A stretch of DNA of 64,000 nt from Trifolium pratense (Eukaryota > Streptophyta > Magnoliopsida > Fabales > Fabaceae): NCBI RefSeq assembly GCF_020283565.1, contig NC_060059.1, positions 28,779,838-28,843,837 on the forward strand, given 5' to 3'. Both the position numbers and the translations under genes were made by a program. Below the pieces are notes generated by a model, which saw only the letters and a program-made list of their open reading frames with translations, was not told the DNA's origin and ran no database searches. This document shows positions 1 to 11,204 of the stretch, piece by piece (within the stretch, counting starts at the first letter, position 1; each line of letters starts with the position of its first letter).

Positions 1-93
1 CGGTTACTCATTAATTAACAATTTGTGCAAAAAAATTACGAAGGAAAAATTACTCGTTAACTACCAGTGATAACCCAAGGAACCAGAGGGGAG

Positions 94-202
94 CATTAAG
101 CATGTACACAACATCTTCGGTAGCTACATTTCCCGAAGCCCCCTTAGCATATGGACAGCCACCAAGACCAGCAACTGAAGAATCAACTGCGCTTATTCCC
201 AT
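94..202 (-). pseudogene. Isolated exon of HMG-CoA lyase
   Basis: On the minus strand a splice acceptor (AAACAG) precedes an open stretch encoding [20 protein letters not shown] followed by [16 protein letters not shown]. This is the highly conserved GGCPYA(K)GASGN region near the C-terminus of hydroxymethylglutaryl-CoA lyase, a TIM-barrel enzyme of leucine breakdown that cleaves HMG-CoA to acetyl-CoA and acetoacetate; the Cys of GGCP lies in its active-site loop. Homology stops at the AATG where the family continues with a Gly-Leu-Gly segment; here the sequence runs on into an unrelated short tail and a stop. I could not find the preceding exon, which should carry the His-containing HFHDT motif, in the next 2 kb. 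It is probably a single-exon fragment, though the rest could lie beyond base 1 or across a long intron. Confidence 0.7.
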
Positions 203-827
203 CTGTTTATATGAATACAAACCAATGATGTCAATTAATAACTGTGACTACCAAATCATAAAAAGCAGACCCAATTTAAACCTATATTCTAGAAAAAATA
301 TGCTTCTGATTTGTTACAGCTGGAAAATCCTGAATTTGCCAGTCATGTATCTCAGGCTGTCCAATCTAAAGATAGGATTGCTCATGTTTCAACTCAGTCA
401 AGCACATTCAAAGTATGCAGTTGCAACATGATCTGTTTGATCTTAAAATACACATTTAAAATCCAAATATGTAATGCTTCACTGAAAACAAAACTAAAAC
501 TAAAAAACCCAACAAAAGAGTATGTGGAAGCTTAACATCAACATATATTACACGTGCCACTTAACTTCACAACTCAAACAACCAAATTTGAAAAGTCAAT
601 TGAAAAACCTTACACAAAATCATATGCTAAACTCTAAGGGCAAAAAAGATTAATCCACATTCCATGAATCAAGACAAAATTAACATTAACATATAGTAAT
701 ACATATAGTACTTAACTTTTCAAATTTTTTAAAAATTGTAAAGTCAATTGAATAATCAGTTCTGCACTAAATCATATACATGGACTTTATGCATGAAAAA
801 TATAAATCAGCAATTTCAAAAACTAAC

Positions 828-2180
828 CTCCGTGTTTTTTCTTCACGGTAATTACACGTCGACGTTTCAACTTGTGCTCTCTCCACCTGTAAATAGAAAG
901 TTTAATGCGTTACAATAAATTTAATAAAAATTAGAATGAAATCATGAATAATAATGAGAGAAAAAGCATGACAATTGTAGTAGTAACAATTCTTCAAATT
1001 CAATTTTTCTAACCTCTAGATCTAACGATTTGATCCTTTCTTCAGTGATTTCAACGGATCCATTGCTTGAACAACACGATGCCTGAAAATTGTTTGTCGT
1101 AGATAGAACCGGAGGACGGTTCTATCTACGACAAAATAAGTGGAAAAAGATTAACCAAATCATTGCATGAAATACCATTAACAATTATATTATAGTCATG
1201 TCTTTGTAAAAATCCCTTTCGATCAAATAAATAAAAAAAAATGTTATACTAAATTTCTTCTCACCCAATTAGTGGTCTTTCTACTGAAATTCAAATCCAT
1301 CTAGAACTTTACTTCATTGTCAGTTTAAGAAAATGGTGTAACCTAAAACAAAAATGAAAAAAGTAAAAATAAAACAATGCAAGATTCATCAATTAAGTAT
1401 ATAAATTGGAAGCAAAAAAACTGAGGAAGAGGAGGAGAGTAGAGAAAAAAACAGGAAGCTAGGCAGAACCAAAACAGAGAGGAGAGCTTGCCATTAAGCC
1501 ACAAAAACACATCAATATTTCCAAATTCAAACACCAACCTTCTTCAACACACAAATTAATCAAAACAAATCATTCCCAAACCAAACCACCATTTTCAATC
1601 AATAAAACAAACATCATTAAAGAGTGAAAAAATCATCACTATCACCATCCACCGTATTTAAGTTCAATGTTGAGGTTTTTTGCAGAGCATAAAATTGATA
1701 GGGGAAGAACAAAAAAAACCTAAAAAAAATCATCACTATCACCATCCACCATAACTACCACACATCACCACCACCTTCAATCTTCAACTATCCTAACAAA
1801 AAAAAAAAGCAACACAAAAAAATAAAATAAAATAAATAAAGTATAGAAAGTAAGGGATCTAACCAGAGGAAAGAATGAGAAATCATCGCCGCCGTCGCCA
1901 AGCACTGCCGTGTCACCGCCACAAGAATTCTCTCGGCCGGAACTCCTCCTCCTCGCCGGAACTTCTCTCCCGCCGGCAAATCTTCTTTCACTCGGCAAAA
2001 AATCACTCTCACGAGTGATTGATTTGTAGATGGTGGTGGAGGTTAGGATTAGATGGGGGAGGGCAGAGAGAAAGAGATTGGGAATGGTTGAGGGTAAAGA
2101 GAGATGAGAGTGTGAGTGAGGATGGTGAGAAAAGAGAGAGTACGAGAGAGAGAAAAGAGAGAAGAGAGAAAAAAACACTT
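828..2180 (-). other. Possible spliced non-coding or chimeric transcript
   Basis: Exon-like blocks can be drawn on the minus strand: a CT-rich leader (2180-2013), a GC-rich first block (2012-1864) starting with ATG and ending in CTG|GTTAGA, a 69-base block (1082-1014) with acceptor TTTCAG and donor GTTAGA, and a 59-base block (886-828) with acceptor TTACAG and donor GTTAGT. Joining the first two in frame soon gives a stop, and I recognise no protein family in any frame. The CT-rich leader and GC-rich first block resemble a plant 5' end. This could be a long non-coding RNA, the 5' part of a chimeric transcript running into the HMG-CoA lyase exon, or chance. Confidence 0.25.
1093..1135. repeat. 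Perfect 19-bp stem, 5-nt loop hairpin
   Basis: TTTGTCGTAGATAGAACCG (1093-1111) is followed by GAGGA and then its exact reverse complement (1117-1135). It lies 11 bases upstream (minus-strand sense) of the exon-like block at 1082-1014, so in a minus transcript it would cover the branch-point and polypyrimidine region. Confidence 0.85.
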
Positions 2181-3094
2181 GACAAATGAAAAAAAAATTG
2201 GGAAAAAAGAAATATATATTTTATTGGGCCCAATGCATGTGTTCCATGTAGCTATCCATGTGTAAGTTTCTAGTTCTCACTTCTCAACATGTGGTTTGCC
2301 AGGAATTAGGGTTACCAAGGGAGAAGGGAATTAGGGATGCAAACCTAGAGTTGTCAACATTTTATTGGCTAATACACAAAGATGTCAAGTGACAATTGGA
2401 CAAAAAATTAGGGTTTCAAATCACCATAGAATTAGGGTTTCCAAAACAGCCTTGCATTTAGTATAATAAGATGCTATTCTATTATTATGGAACCCTAGTA
2501 GCCTCCCTTTGTTCATTCTGTACTTTGTTTGTCTGAATCTAACACAAGTTTCTCATTGCAAGACCTCTCGTTACGGGATAATCAGATTTCAGGTATGTTA
2601 CCACCAGACCTTTCAATCCGTTGGACTCCACGTTTGTGACTCAGTCCGATTTATCTATATGGAGATTATGGCTGTGATTCTCCAACTTCGAGGCTGTAGT
2701 TTTCATGACCAAGGTAAGAATGTGATGGATAACATGCTATAATGTGATCTTTTGGCCTATAATATGAATATTTGGCTGTTTAAGTATCAACATGATATAT
2801 GCGTCAAAAAAAAAATATCAACATGATATGTGTAAAAAAAAATATCAACATGATATGTGTTGTGATGTTGATGCATTAGATTGTGATTCTGAACTGACTA
2901 TTATGAACTTATGATTATGATTGCAGAGTTAGTTGTGTGCCTAAAGGGTTGCAGAAGATTAATAGCTGATGATTAATCTTTTCCTTATAGTTAGGAGTTA
3001 GGATAATTGATTAATTAGGCTATCAAGAACCTGAAACAAATGTTAATGTGTCATTTGATGTTAATGGATTTTTCTTAGGCTTTTAATTGACTAT
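2181..3094. other. Intergenic stretch with a small tandem repeat
   Basis: No supported gene. It holds several ATTAGGGTT-like words around 2305-2430 and an imperfect tandem repeat at about 2788-2860, in which AATATCAACATGATAT recurs about every 30 bases separated by A-runs. The copies are too few and too simple for a CRISPR array. Confidence 0.6.
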
Positions 3095-4450
3095 TTGCAA
3101 GTGTACAATTTCGTCAATTGAGTAATAAAAAGATATCGATCCTCAGGGATTGCGCGATTGTAACAAAGTAATCGTGTCTATAAACATACTAAAATTAACA
3201 CACATTTTGGGGGTTTGTTTGAGTAGTTTGGTATGTAAGAAAACGTTTGGAATTCAAATAGTAGACAAGTGAGGTTGGATCATCGGAACCACCTAAGCTA
3301 TAGTAATCACATGCAATCAATTATATCGTATTGAATCACTCAAGCGTTACAACTGGATCAACAATTTGGTGAATCTCAATCTCTTGATAAATTCACCCTA
3401 TCCTTTGTCGATACTTCTCCGATCTTTCGGATGAAAGCTACCGACAACGGAGTAATTGAAAACGCGTTGATCGTGTGCTACACTCTATGTTTCAATCTCT
3501 CGACCGGAAACACTCAAATGCTTCATGAATTCATGTCGGATTCTAACTCATATTCTCATACATAATTATAATCTAAGATCATTGCAAAGTTGATCAAAAT
3601 TTGAAATGCATTAAGTAAAGTCATTCATGAAACAACACTTTTAAGAGAGATTCAATTCAATACTTAAGATTACATCAGATTACAAGCTAAAGTTTCATCC
3701 CTAGATCCAACCTCTATAAGGGATTTAGCTCCTCATAGCTTCTTGATTCAATCCAAGCTCCAACTTCATGGTGAAAGCTCCCATGCTGCTGAATCCCTTG
3801 AATCTATCCACTGGAATGCAGGATCAGACCTAAATTCTTGCCCAAGATATCTGAAATGTAGTGATGAACTCTGGATTTTTGAACCCCTTTCCAAAAATTG
3901 AAATTTCCTTAAATACAGATCGCAACCACGCTGCGCGTGGTTGCTGAAATTAACACTTCGCTGCGCGTGAGATGGACTACGCCCCCAACGTAGTGCAATT
4001 TTCTCCTTCACACCGCGCGTGATAGATCTCACGCCGCGCGTGACTAAGTCAGTGAGCAAGTTCATCTTCAGGCAGGGTATTACGCCGCGCGTGGTTGCCT
4101 TCACGCCCCCAGCGTAGTTGATTTCTTCCTTCACGCCGCGCGTGATTAAGTCAGTGGCAATTCTTCATTTCTAGCAGGGTATTACGCCGCGCGTGATAGC
4201 CATCACGCCGCGCGTAATAGAAGCAGGGGAAATTCTTCTTCTAGCTCAGGCTACTACGCGGCGCGTGAAACAGCCACGCCCCCAGCGTAGTGCAAAACTG
4301 TATTTTTCTGCATAATTTCCTGCTTTTCTTATAATCCAAGTAACTTCAATTCTGAACTGATTTCTCTTGTTTATTCACTAGAAAACCTCTAAAAAGAGTC
4401 TAATGTCCCTCAAATAAGCATGGATATAAAAGTGTGACGATACGTCATCG
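3095..4450 (-). mobile_element. LTR-like repeat element, copy 1, with GC-motif cluster
   Basis: A related sequence lies at about 46040-46490 on the opposite strand. Shared blocks include the palindromic end near 4429-4448 (TGTGACGATACGTCATCGC), the ACGC..GCGT motifs and the block around 3485-3515 containing CGACCGGAAACACTC. Near 3110-3160 it carries a GATCCTCAGGGATTG word that resembles sequence inside plant Ty3/gypsy LTRs (from memory, not checked). Between about 3915 and 4290 there is a dense cluster of roughly a dozen ACGCCGCGCGTG or ACGCCCCCAGCGT words. I see no protein-coding domain and no convincing target-site duplication, so the exact ends are uncertain. The minus-strand reading frame through the cluster (3766-4134) is just the repeated words read as codons. 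Confidence 0.5.
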
Positions 4451-4773
4451 CTAAAGAGTAATTGCCATGAAATTATACATTTAATATAACACTTTAGGCT
4501 TAATTTTCTGTTGTGCCATTTAAATCTGATCCATAGGGTTAAAAAAACCAAAAAAAAAAAAAAAATTCTGATCCAAGTATCCAACATGTTTCTTGTTGAC
4601 AAACTGATTCACAAATTTAATTACCATTAATGAAGTATAATAACAAATTTTAAAAACACTTTAAACACGGTATACTCAAAGGCATCCATATCCTTCTTTA
4701 CTTGCTCCGTTGATTATTAATGAAATGCAATAAACTTATTTCCGTAGAAAAATGCATCAGAAATGACTCCATT

Positions 4774-5694
4774 TTACATGTATTTCTTGCATCTTGAAAG
4801 AGGAGAACCACACAAGCACTTATTATGCGAGTACGATTTCCTACCCATGGCCTGCACAATACCACCCTTTGGAATCTCACCACAAAGTCTATTGTAACTC
4901 ACATCCAACCATTCTAAATTCGTCACACCTTCGGGGAGTTTCCCATAAACCTGATTATGGCTCACGTCCAAATGTTTTAATGTCTTAGGAAACTCTAGTC
5001 GTCCCATATCAAACACAAGCATGTTCCAAGAAAGGTCGATTGTTTCAGTCTTTTTCGCGAAACCAAAAAACATGGAGGCATCACCTTCAAACCGGTTATG
5101 AGACAAGTCAACAACCGAGGAGTTCAACCTTGCCAACGAAGAAGGGATTGGACCTGTTAACTTGTTATTTTGAAGGTACATTGCTTCAATATTAACCAAG
5201 TGGAAGAGGTTCGGGGGAAGTTTCCCAGAGAGGTGATTCTCGGAGAGATCCAAGAACGTAAGGCTTTTCAATTTGGCTATGTAGTTTGGTATTGCGCCTG
5301 ATATGCCGGTTTCACTGATTGTGAGGGATTTGAGATTGATGAGTTTGGTTATAGACTGAGGGATTGAGCCAATGAGGTTTGGTAACTTGTATAGAAGTAT
5401 GTGCTCCAAGGTAGGTAGGTTACCAATAGAAGGCGGAAATGTAGAAGAAAGTTCATCGTTGGCTTCCAAAAGTAGAGAGTAAACACGGTTACTAGACGGT
5501 GCGCAAATAACACCGTACCAACTAGAGTCGTCACAACAATTAGTTTGTGGATTCCATGAAGAGAGAAGAGTTGGATTGTTGAGTTCTTTCTTGATTTGTA
5601 GAAGAGCTTTTTTATCTTGAGGGTGGCATCCTTCCGAGAGTGAAGATGTAACATGAGAGAGCAATATCAAAAGAAGAAACAACTTAGTTGCCAT
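4774..5694 (-). CDS. Polygalacturonase-inhibiting protein (PGIP), 306 aa
   Basis: Extracellular LRR protein of the PGIP family; these bind fungal or insect endopolygalacturonases in the cell wall. The ATG at 5694 is chosen because it opens a signal peptide (MATKLFLLLILLSHVTSSLS); the longer upstream frame is promoter and 5' UTR, with TATATAA about 65 bases further up. The mature protein begins with the PGIP cap CHPQDKKALLQIKKELNNP, a CC pair and WYGVIC, continues with consecutive LxxLxLSxNxLxGxIP repeats, and ends with the CLCGSPL..C cap. It is single-exon, typical of PGIPs. At 306 residues it is about one repeat shorter than its neighbour at 7886: a block of about 23 residues after LTGPIPSSLARLN is missing, without loss of frame. 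Whether inhibition survives cannot be read from sequence. Confidence 0.92.
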   Translation of the reverse strand: MATKLFLLLILLSHVTSSLSEGCHPQDKKALLQIKKELNNPTLLSSWNPQTNCCDDSSWYGVICAPSSNRVYSLLLEANDELSSTFPPSIGNLPTLEHILLYKLPNLIGSIPQSITKLINLKSLTISETGISGAIPNYIAKLKSLTFLDLSENHLSGKLPPNLFHLVNIEAMYLQNNKLTGPIPSSLARLNSSVVDLSHNRFEGDASMFFGFAKKTETIDLSWNMLVFDMGRLEFPKTLKHLDVSHNQVYGKLPEGVTNLEWLDVSYNRLCGEIPKGGIVQAMGRKSYSHNKCLCGSPLSRCKKYM

Positions 5695-5754
5695 TTTCTT
5701 AATTGGTTTTATTGTTTGATTGTGTTTTGGATTTTTTATTAGAAGTTTGTATGG

Positions 5755-5764
5755 TTTATATAAT
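5755..5764 (-). promoter_or_regulatory. TATA box of the first PGIP gene
   Basis: On the minus strand the sequence reads ATTATATAAACC, about 65 bases upstream of the ATG at 5694. The same TATATAAACC word occurs upstream of the second PGIP gene, which fits tandem duplication of promoter plus gene. Confidence 0.6.
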
Positions 5765-5814
5765 AGGTAGGATTCATACATGTGAGATGATATGTCATAG
5801 TGGTATTTATGCAA

Positions 5815-7885
5815 GTTATAATGTTAGAGTAGTCAAAAACAAGTGAGATTATTGCTCCTTGTATATGATTATTTGTTAGTGTCAATTATGCCAGTCAAAA
5901 TAAAGGTATAATAATTTATTTTTTTTGAAGAAAAAGGTATAATAAAGTTAAAGTCAAAATATAGGTGATAAATCAGCTAGCTACATATACAGTTTTTTAG
6001 TGTTTTCGATCCATTTGCTAGATATACAGTATTTTTTTGATAAAAAAGGTTACATATAGAGTTTTAGCTTAGGGGTGTAATCAGTTCAATTTTGAGCGGT
6101 TTTTTTTATTAAAAAATGTTTGAACTAATGAAATCTTCGTTGGTTTAGTTTAGTTTAGTTATTAATGTTTTTTAGAACTAGATTGGTTTGGAAACTTAGG
6201 AATATCAAAAGTGTCGATAAAACTAGATTGTAAACCAGTGGTGGATGACAGTATTGATAGTGGTGGATGACATTATTGATAGTACTAATTATCATACTGA
6301 GGTAGGCAACACTTTGCATAAGTGTAAGATGTTATTAGATAGTTTTTTAAACTTTAAGATAAAGTTTCATTCGGAGACAAACAAACTTTGTTGCCTATAA
6401 GTTAGCAAGAATGTAAAAAAAAGAAAGAAATAAAACCGAACCAAATTAAATCGGTTAATTTTTAGATGGTTTGGTTTGTCAATTTTGATTTTTTTTTTCT
6501 TTTCAGAACCACATATACCTCTAATTTTAGCAAACCTAGAAAATGATTCTTTTTGTGAGTCAATATTTAAAGGGCACCGACTTGATAGATTAATTTCTAT
6601 AATTTTTTTTCCTCTATTGTAGTCATATCAGACTCAGGGCCCGTTTGACCTAACTTTTTTTAGAGCTTATGCAATATAAATTAGATTTTATGTTATTTTA
6701 TAAGTTCACACTAGTGAAAATTATATTTTTACAAGCTATTTTATTATAAACTAACTTGAAAAACTTATAATAATATATAAAAATTGCATTTGCTGTTTGC
6801 ATAAGCTCTAAAAAAAGTTGGGTCAAACGGTCCCTCAATAGATTAATTTATATTATTGTGTATAGAAGATATATGTAAAAAAAATAAAGAATAAAATGAG
6901 GGTGATGATACCACAAAGTTGATTCGTACTGCCCATCAGCCCATCATATAAAAATAAAATTATTCTAGAGGTTTAGAACCAATAGTTCATTATCAAATGG
7001 ATTTTCACATTCTAAAACTCTATCCGAGAGTTATCAATATTTATCAAATCTATTCCTGTCTAACGGAACCCTGGTGGCTCAAATGACAAAGACATTGTTG
7101 AGAAAAAGATGGCTTGAAAGATATTTCGGGTGCTGATTTCACTCCATAAAAGGTGTATTATGCTAAAAATAGAATGTGAAGAAATATATGAACCTAAGTC
7201 AATTATCGTTAAGATGATCCAAACATTTTCTGTGTCCACATGTTTATAAATTGTTGAAAAATCTCGATACTCGAAAATTGCTTAAGTATCGCATCAGACA
7301 CGTATCCGACATTGATATACGTGTCCCATACTCGAAAATTGGACAAGTATTTTGGTAAAAACCCTTCATACTTTGCATGAATGTCACTACGAGTGTAGCA
7401 TATGTAATTCTTTTTTTGTCTTATCTATTTGTTTTGTTCAAATTGATAAATTAGTTATTCAACTTTGATCCATTACAAAATTTAATCAATGACTTGGACG
7501 TCACATTATAAATTTCGATGCACAAATAAATTGTTTACGTTGACTTTGTCACTTTTGTAAGTATTTTTCTGTTTATGATATTATCTTAGAATCTTAATAA
7601 ATGATAAGTTTCTTTGCAGATTCAACCTACTTAATTTTAGTGATATATAATTGATATATGTCTTTTGTTAAAAAAAAAAAACTTCTCTCAACCATTCCAA
7701 GCTCAAAGGGCACAACTTACAAACAAATAGTGTCACATGACAAATTAAAGAAAATAAAAATACTCATACATTGCTGAATAATTATTGTTAAGAGTGTCAC
7801 ATGATGATCACTATAATTGAAACAATTAACTCAGATTTATCTATCAATCAAACTCTACAAGAAGTGCAAATCCATACACCAATGA
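5815..7885. other. Intergenic region between the two PGIP genes
   Basis: AT-rich, no supported gene. Contents: a 21-bp tandem duplication at about 6238-6280 (GTGGATGACA..TTGATAGT), a MITE at 6637-6834, and a segment at about 7260-7350 in which ATACTCGAAAATTG occurs twice around a GTGTCC/ACACGT-rich stretch. Confidence 0.6.
6637..6834. mobile_element. MITE, PIF/Harbinger-like, 198 bp
   Basis: The ends GGGCCCGTTTGACCTAACTT and (reverse complement of the right end) GGGACCGTTTGACCCAACTT form terminal inverted repeats that continue to about 40 bp with few mismatches. A 3-bp direct duplication TCA flanks it (6634-6636, 6835-6837). The short duplication and GGGCC-type ends fit Tourist/PIF-like MITEs. 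Related elements occur at 18644 and 38884. Confidence 0.8.
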
Positions 7886-8875
7886 TCACTTGCAGCTTGG
7901 AAGAGGAGATCCACACAAGCACTTGTTATGAATGAATGAAGACCCATCAAAAGTATTGAAATATCCAACCTTTGGAATCTCACCACACAATCTATTGTAA
8001 CTCACATTCAAGAATGTTACATTTTCCATTCCCATAGGAAAATTACCATAGATCTTATTATGACTCACATCCAATGTTGTTATTGTTTTAGACAACTCAA
8101 TTTTTCCAAAATCAAACTCAAAATTGTTTCCCGAAATGTCTATTACCAATGTCTTTTTATTGGAACCAAAAAGCATAGAAGCATCACCTTCTAACTTATT
8201 ATAAGCCAATTCAACAAGGTAAATATCTAAATTAGCCAATGAAATTGGGAGTTTCCCCGAGAGATTATTGTAAGAGAGATCTAAAGCAGCTACGCCGCTA
8301 TTATTGAAGTAACCATACGAACGAGGGATTGAACCTGTTAACTTGTTGTTGTTAAATAGAATTCCGGAAAGACTGGGTAATTTATATAGTAAAGGTGGTA
8401 ATTCTCCGAAGAGGTTATTATGTGAAAGATCCAAATTAACAAGGCTTTTAGATTGGGCCGTGAATTTTGGTATTGGGCCTGTAACGCCGGTTTCACTAAT
8501 TGTGAGATATATAAGTCTAGTGAGTTTGGTTATGGACTCTGGAATTATGCCGGTGAGATTTGGTAAATCGTAGATAAAAAGAGACTGTAAATAAGATATG
8601 TTACCAATCGAAGGAGGGAATCGAGAAGTAAGTGTTACATTCGAGATACTTAGATCAGTGACACGATCATTTGTTAAGGATGAACAAGAAACACCAAACC
8701 ACTTGAAGTTGCAACAATCAGTGTGTGGTTCCCATGAGGATAGAAAGGTTGGATTGTTGAGTTCTTTTTTGATTTGGAGAAGAATTTTTTTATCTTCTGG
8801 ATGGCATTTTGAGAGAGAAGATGTTGCTTGAGATAGCAATATGAATATGAGAAACAAGTTACTAAAAGTGTTCAT
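7886..8875 (-). CDS. Polygalacturonase-inhibiting protein (PGIP), 329 aa
   Basis: Second PGIP, same strand and about 2.2 kb from the first. The start at 8875 gives a signal peptide (MNTFSNLFLIFILLSQATSS), then the N-terminal cap CHPEDKKILLQIKKELNNP, CC, FKWFGVSC, about ten plant-type LRRs with LxxLDLSxNNLxGxLP spacing, and the C-terminal cap CLCGSPLPSC. Length matches the usual PGIP size of about 330 residues. The protein is expected in the apoplast, where it would limit pectin breakdown by pathogen polygalacturonases. Single exon. A TATATAAACC box lies near 8937-8946 (minus strand), about 65 bases upstream. The two paralogues share framework but differ at many LRR surface positions, as expected for genes diversified to meet different enzymes. 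Confidence 0.93.
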   Translation of the reverse strand: MNTFSNLFLIFILLSQATSSLSKCHPEDKKILLQIKKELNNPTFLSSWEPHTDCCNFKWFGVSCSSLTNDRVTDLSISNVTLTSRFPPSIGNISYLQSLFIYDLPNLTGIIPESITKLTRLIYLTISETGVTGPIPKFTAQSKSLVNLDLSHNNLFGELPPLLYKLPSLSGILFNNNKLTGSIPRSYGYFNNSGVAALDLSYNNLSGKLPISLANLDIYLVELAYNKLEGDASMLFGSNKKTLVIDISGNNFEFDFGKIELSKTITTLDVSHNKIYGNFPMGMENVTFLNVSYNRLCGEIPKVGYFNTFDGSSFIHNKCLCGSPLPSCK

Positions 8876-9546
8876 TGTTTTGGGTTTTTGTTGGTAAGTT
8901 TTGGATTGTGATATGAGAATTGGATGGGATTTCTTTGGTTTATATAGAGCTAAGATTCGGATATATAATATATTCTAGTAATTGATGGCTAGTGGCTTGC
9001 AAGTTGCCATGCCATCATGGGATGCCTAAAAAAAGTAGTAGTAGTCAAAACAAGTCAGCTAGCTCATTGGTATACAACTTTATAGTAATTATTTTTTTAT
9101 GAATTTTTTTTAGTACACGTTTTATTTAGATATGTATCGATATATTCGTTGAGGTGGATAATTTTGATATTATCATAAATAGTGTATTAATTTTTTCTAT
9201 ATTAAACATTATTTCTGGATTTTTCAAAACTATTTACCACAACAGTGTTACGGTGTACTACATATTCAATTCAGATTTTATTTTTTTTGTTACATGAAAG
9301 AAAATATTCAAATCAAATATGTACGAGAGTGTTCATCTTATTTTATTTTATGGTATAACAAATATTCTTACATTATCTTCAATTGCTGGTAAGATGATAC
9401 CGCTTGACCGCGAGTTTGGATTTTCCATTTTCAATTATTTCTATTTCCTCTATTACTATATAGTTTTGGAATATAAATATAAAAATATGATATTAAATGA
9501 GGTTGAATCATTTTTATACATTTCAAAATATTTTAAAATTATAATA
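8876..9546. other. PGIP promoter and AT-rich intergenic DNA
   Basis: Holds the TATA region of the PGIP gene at 7886-8875, then AT-rich sequence with no gene that I can support. Confidence 0.5.
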
Positions 9547-9899
9547 TGCTTAAATGCAGTTTTACCCCCTATTTTGAAAAATGCGGAATTTTAATTGGAC
9601 ATACCTTAACTAAAACGGTAATTAATCTCTCTCTATAACTCCAAATTTGGTGGGGTTTGATTATGTGGAAAGCTAAATCGATTACGGTCGTTTCGGTAAC
9701 CGTTTTGTGAATTATTGATCCAAATTGAGTTCTGTGCAAAACTTTGAACTTGAGGCTCAGAAGCAGATTTTATGCAGAATTTTGGTGGGGGACAAAATCC
9801 AACAAATTATAAAATAGAGGGGGTAAAATTCCGCATTTTAAAATAGGAGAGATAAAATTCCGCATTTTTCAAAACAGGGGGTAAAACTGCATTTAAGTC
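9547..9899. mobile_element. MITE, Mutator-like, about 353 bp
   Basis: Long terminal inverted repeats of about 40 bp: the left end has CTTAAATGCAGTTTTACCCC and the right end is its near-perfect reverse complement. A 9-bp duplication ATTATAATA is present on both sides (9538-9546 and 9900-9908). A 9-bp duplication is the hallmark of Mutator-like insertion. No transposase frame inside. Confidence 0.85.
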
Positions 9900-9908
9900 A
9901 TTATAATA

Positions 9909-11204
9909 AAGTAAAAAATAAAAATAATTAAAAATGGAGAGGATGAGCTCCTTGGCCGCAGTTTAAAACTTTTGTACTTTTGGTAGATGGCAAAGTCAAA
10001 CTTGTGATGCCTATTAATTGAATAACAGATAACAGATTAACTTGTTATGGTGGGCGCATCTCTTATAAACTTTATAATAATGTCCCGTAATTCCATCTAT
10101 GTGAAGGCAAAACTTTAGGGGGAAAAAGCATAGATAATATTATAGGACAAATGAAAATCTAAAATGTTGAATCCGATAGCAAGTAAGAAAATAATTAGAT
10201 AATTTTCATCTAATTAATCTATACATAATAGTAATGTGATTATACTTTTGGAGGCTATAATAAAAAGATTCACTTTTACTTTTCAATTCATTGATTGGAA
10301 GAAGCTTTATATTATTCTCGTTTAAAATTTCTATAGTTTTCATAAACGAAATTTATTTAAATTTAGTGGAAATGAAAATGAAATTAAATAGTCAAAATAC
10401 CTCTAATCATTACTCGAAGATTGTTCTTGCTTGAGGATTAATTTTGCTTGCAGATGTTAAGGCTCTTCTAAATATTCTACAGTCTCACTTTAATGTTGTA
10501 AATTTTACTGAAAGAGATAGATGACAGGTTTGAGGAACCAAACCAAAGTATTTAAGAGAGCGTGATATTTTTAAATCGATCTAAGTTCAACCCATAGTGT
10601 GATAATATACAACTATATAATAAAACCCACTTTGGTTGGTCTAATGGTATTGATTTAAGACCTAAGAGTGTGCTCCTTCTTAAGATTTCAGATTCGATTT
10701 GGGTAGTCTAATTTAACTTCTTAAAAAAAAAACTAAACAATAATTAATATTTTATACATCTTCTGAATATTTTATTTTTATACTATATATGTAGTTATTT
10801 TTATTTAATAATAATAACTACGAAAACAATATATTATTTTACTATTATTTAATTATTTTATTAGTTATTTTTATTATCTTATTTGTTTAATTTCATCAGC
10901 CATTTTTGTTACTATTACTTGTATTGTTTGGTTAAAACTTATAGGCCACATTGGTCAAAGTCAAACCAAAATATAAGCCCATTAGGTTTTCTATATGTAA
11001 GTATGTCCCTGCGTCAACAATACAACGCCGTCAAAGGTTTCTCTCCTTCTTCTACACAGTGTCAATTTTAGTCTTCCCTCGATTCATATTTACATATCTA
11101 AGAGATTGTGACATTTCTATGACCATCCCAATTCAACTTTCATTAGGATATGAGAAAAAGAGGTATGTTTAAATCATTTCTATCTCTTTGCTCATATATG
11201 TATT
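9909..11204. other. AT-rich intergenic DNA with a SINE-like piece
   Basis: No supported gene. Around 10628-10735 a tRNA-like segment (TTGGTCTAATGGTATTG followed by AGATTCGATTTGGG and an A-run) resembles the A-box and B-box arrangement of a tRNA-derived SINE. Short frames at 10883-11172 show no recognisable domain. Confidence 0.45.

Noticed and set aside
1777..2233. Long minus-strand frames with Ser/Leu/Phe-rich sequence
   Set aside because: Produced by a CT-rich leader-like stretch; low complexity and no domain.
2788..2860. Spaced repeats resembling a small CRISPR array
   Set aside because: Three imperfect copies separated by A-runs in eukaryotic DNA, without unique spacers or cas genes.
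3766..4134. 122-codon minus-strand frame with repeated TRGV
   Set aside because: It is the reading of the ACGCCGCGCGTG word cluster of a repeat element; no start context, no domain, not conserved in copy 2.
10628..10735. tRNA gene
   Set aside because: Same reason: tRNA-like promoter boxes without a complete cloverleaf.
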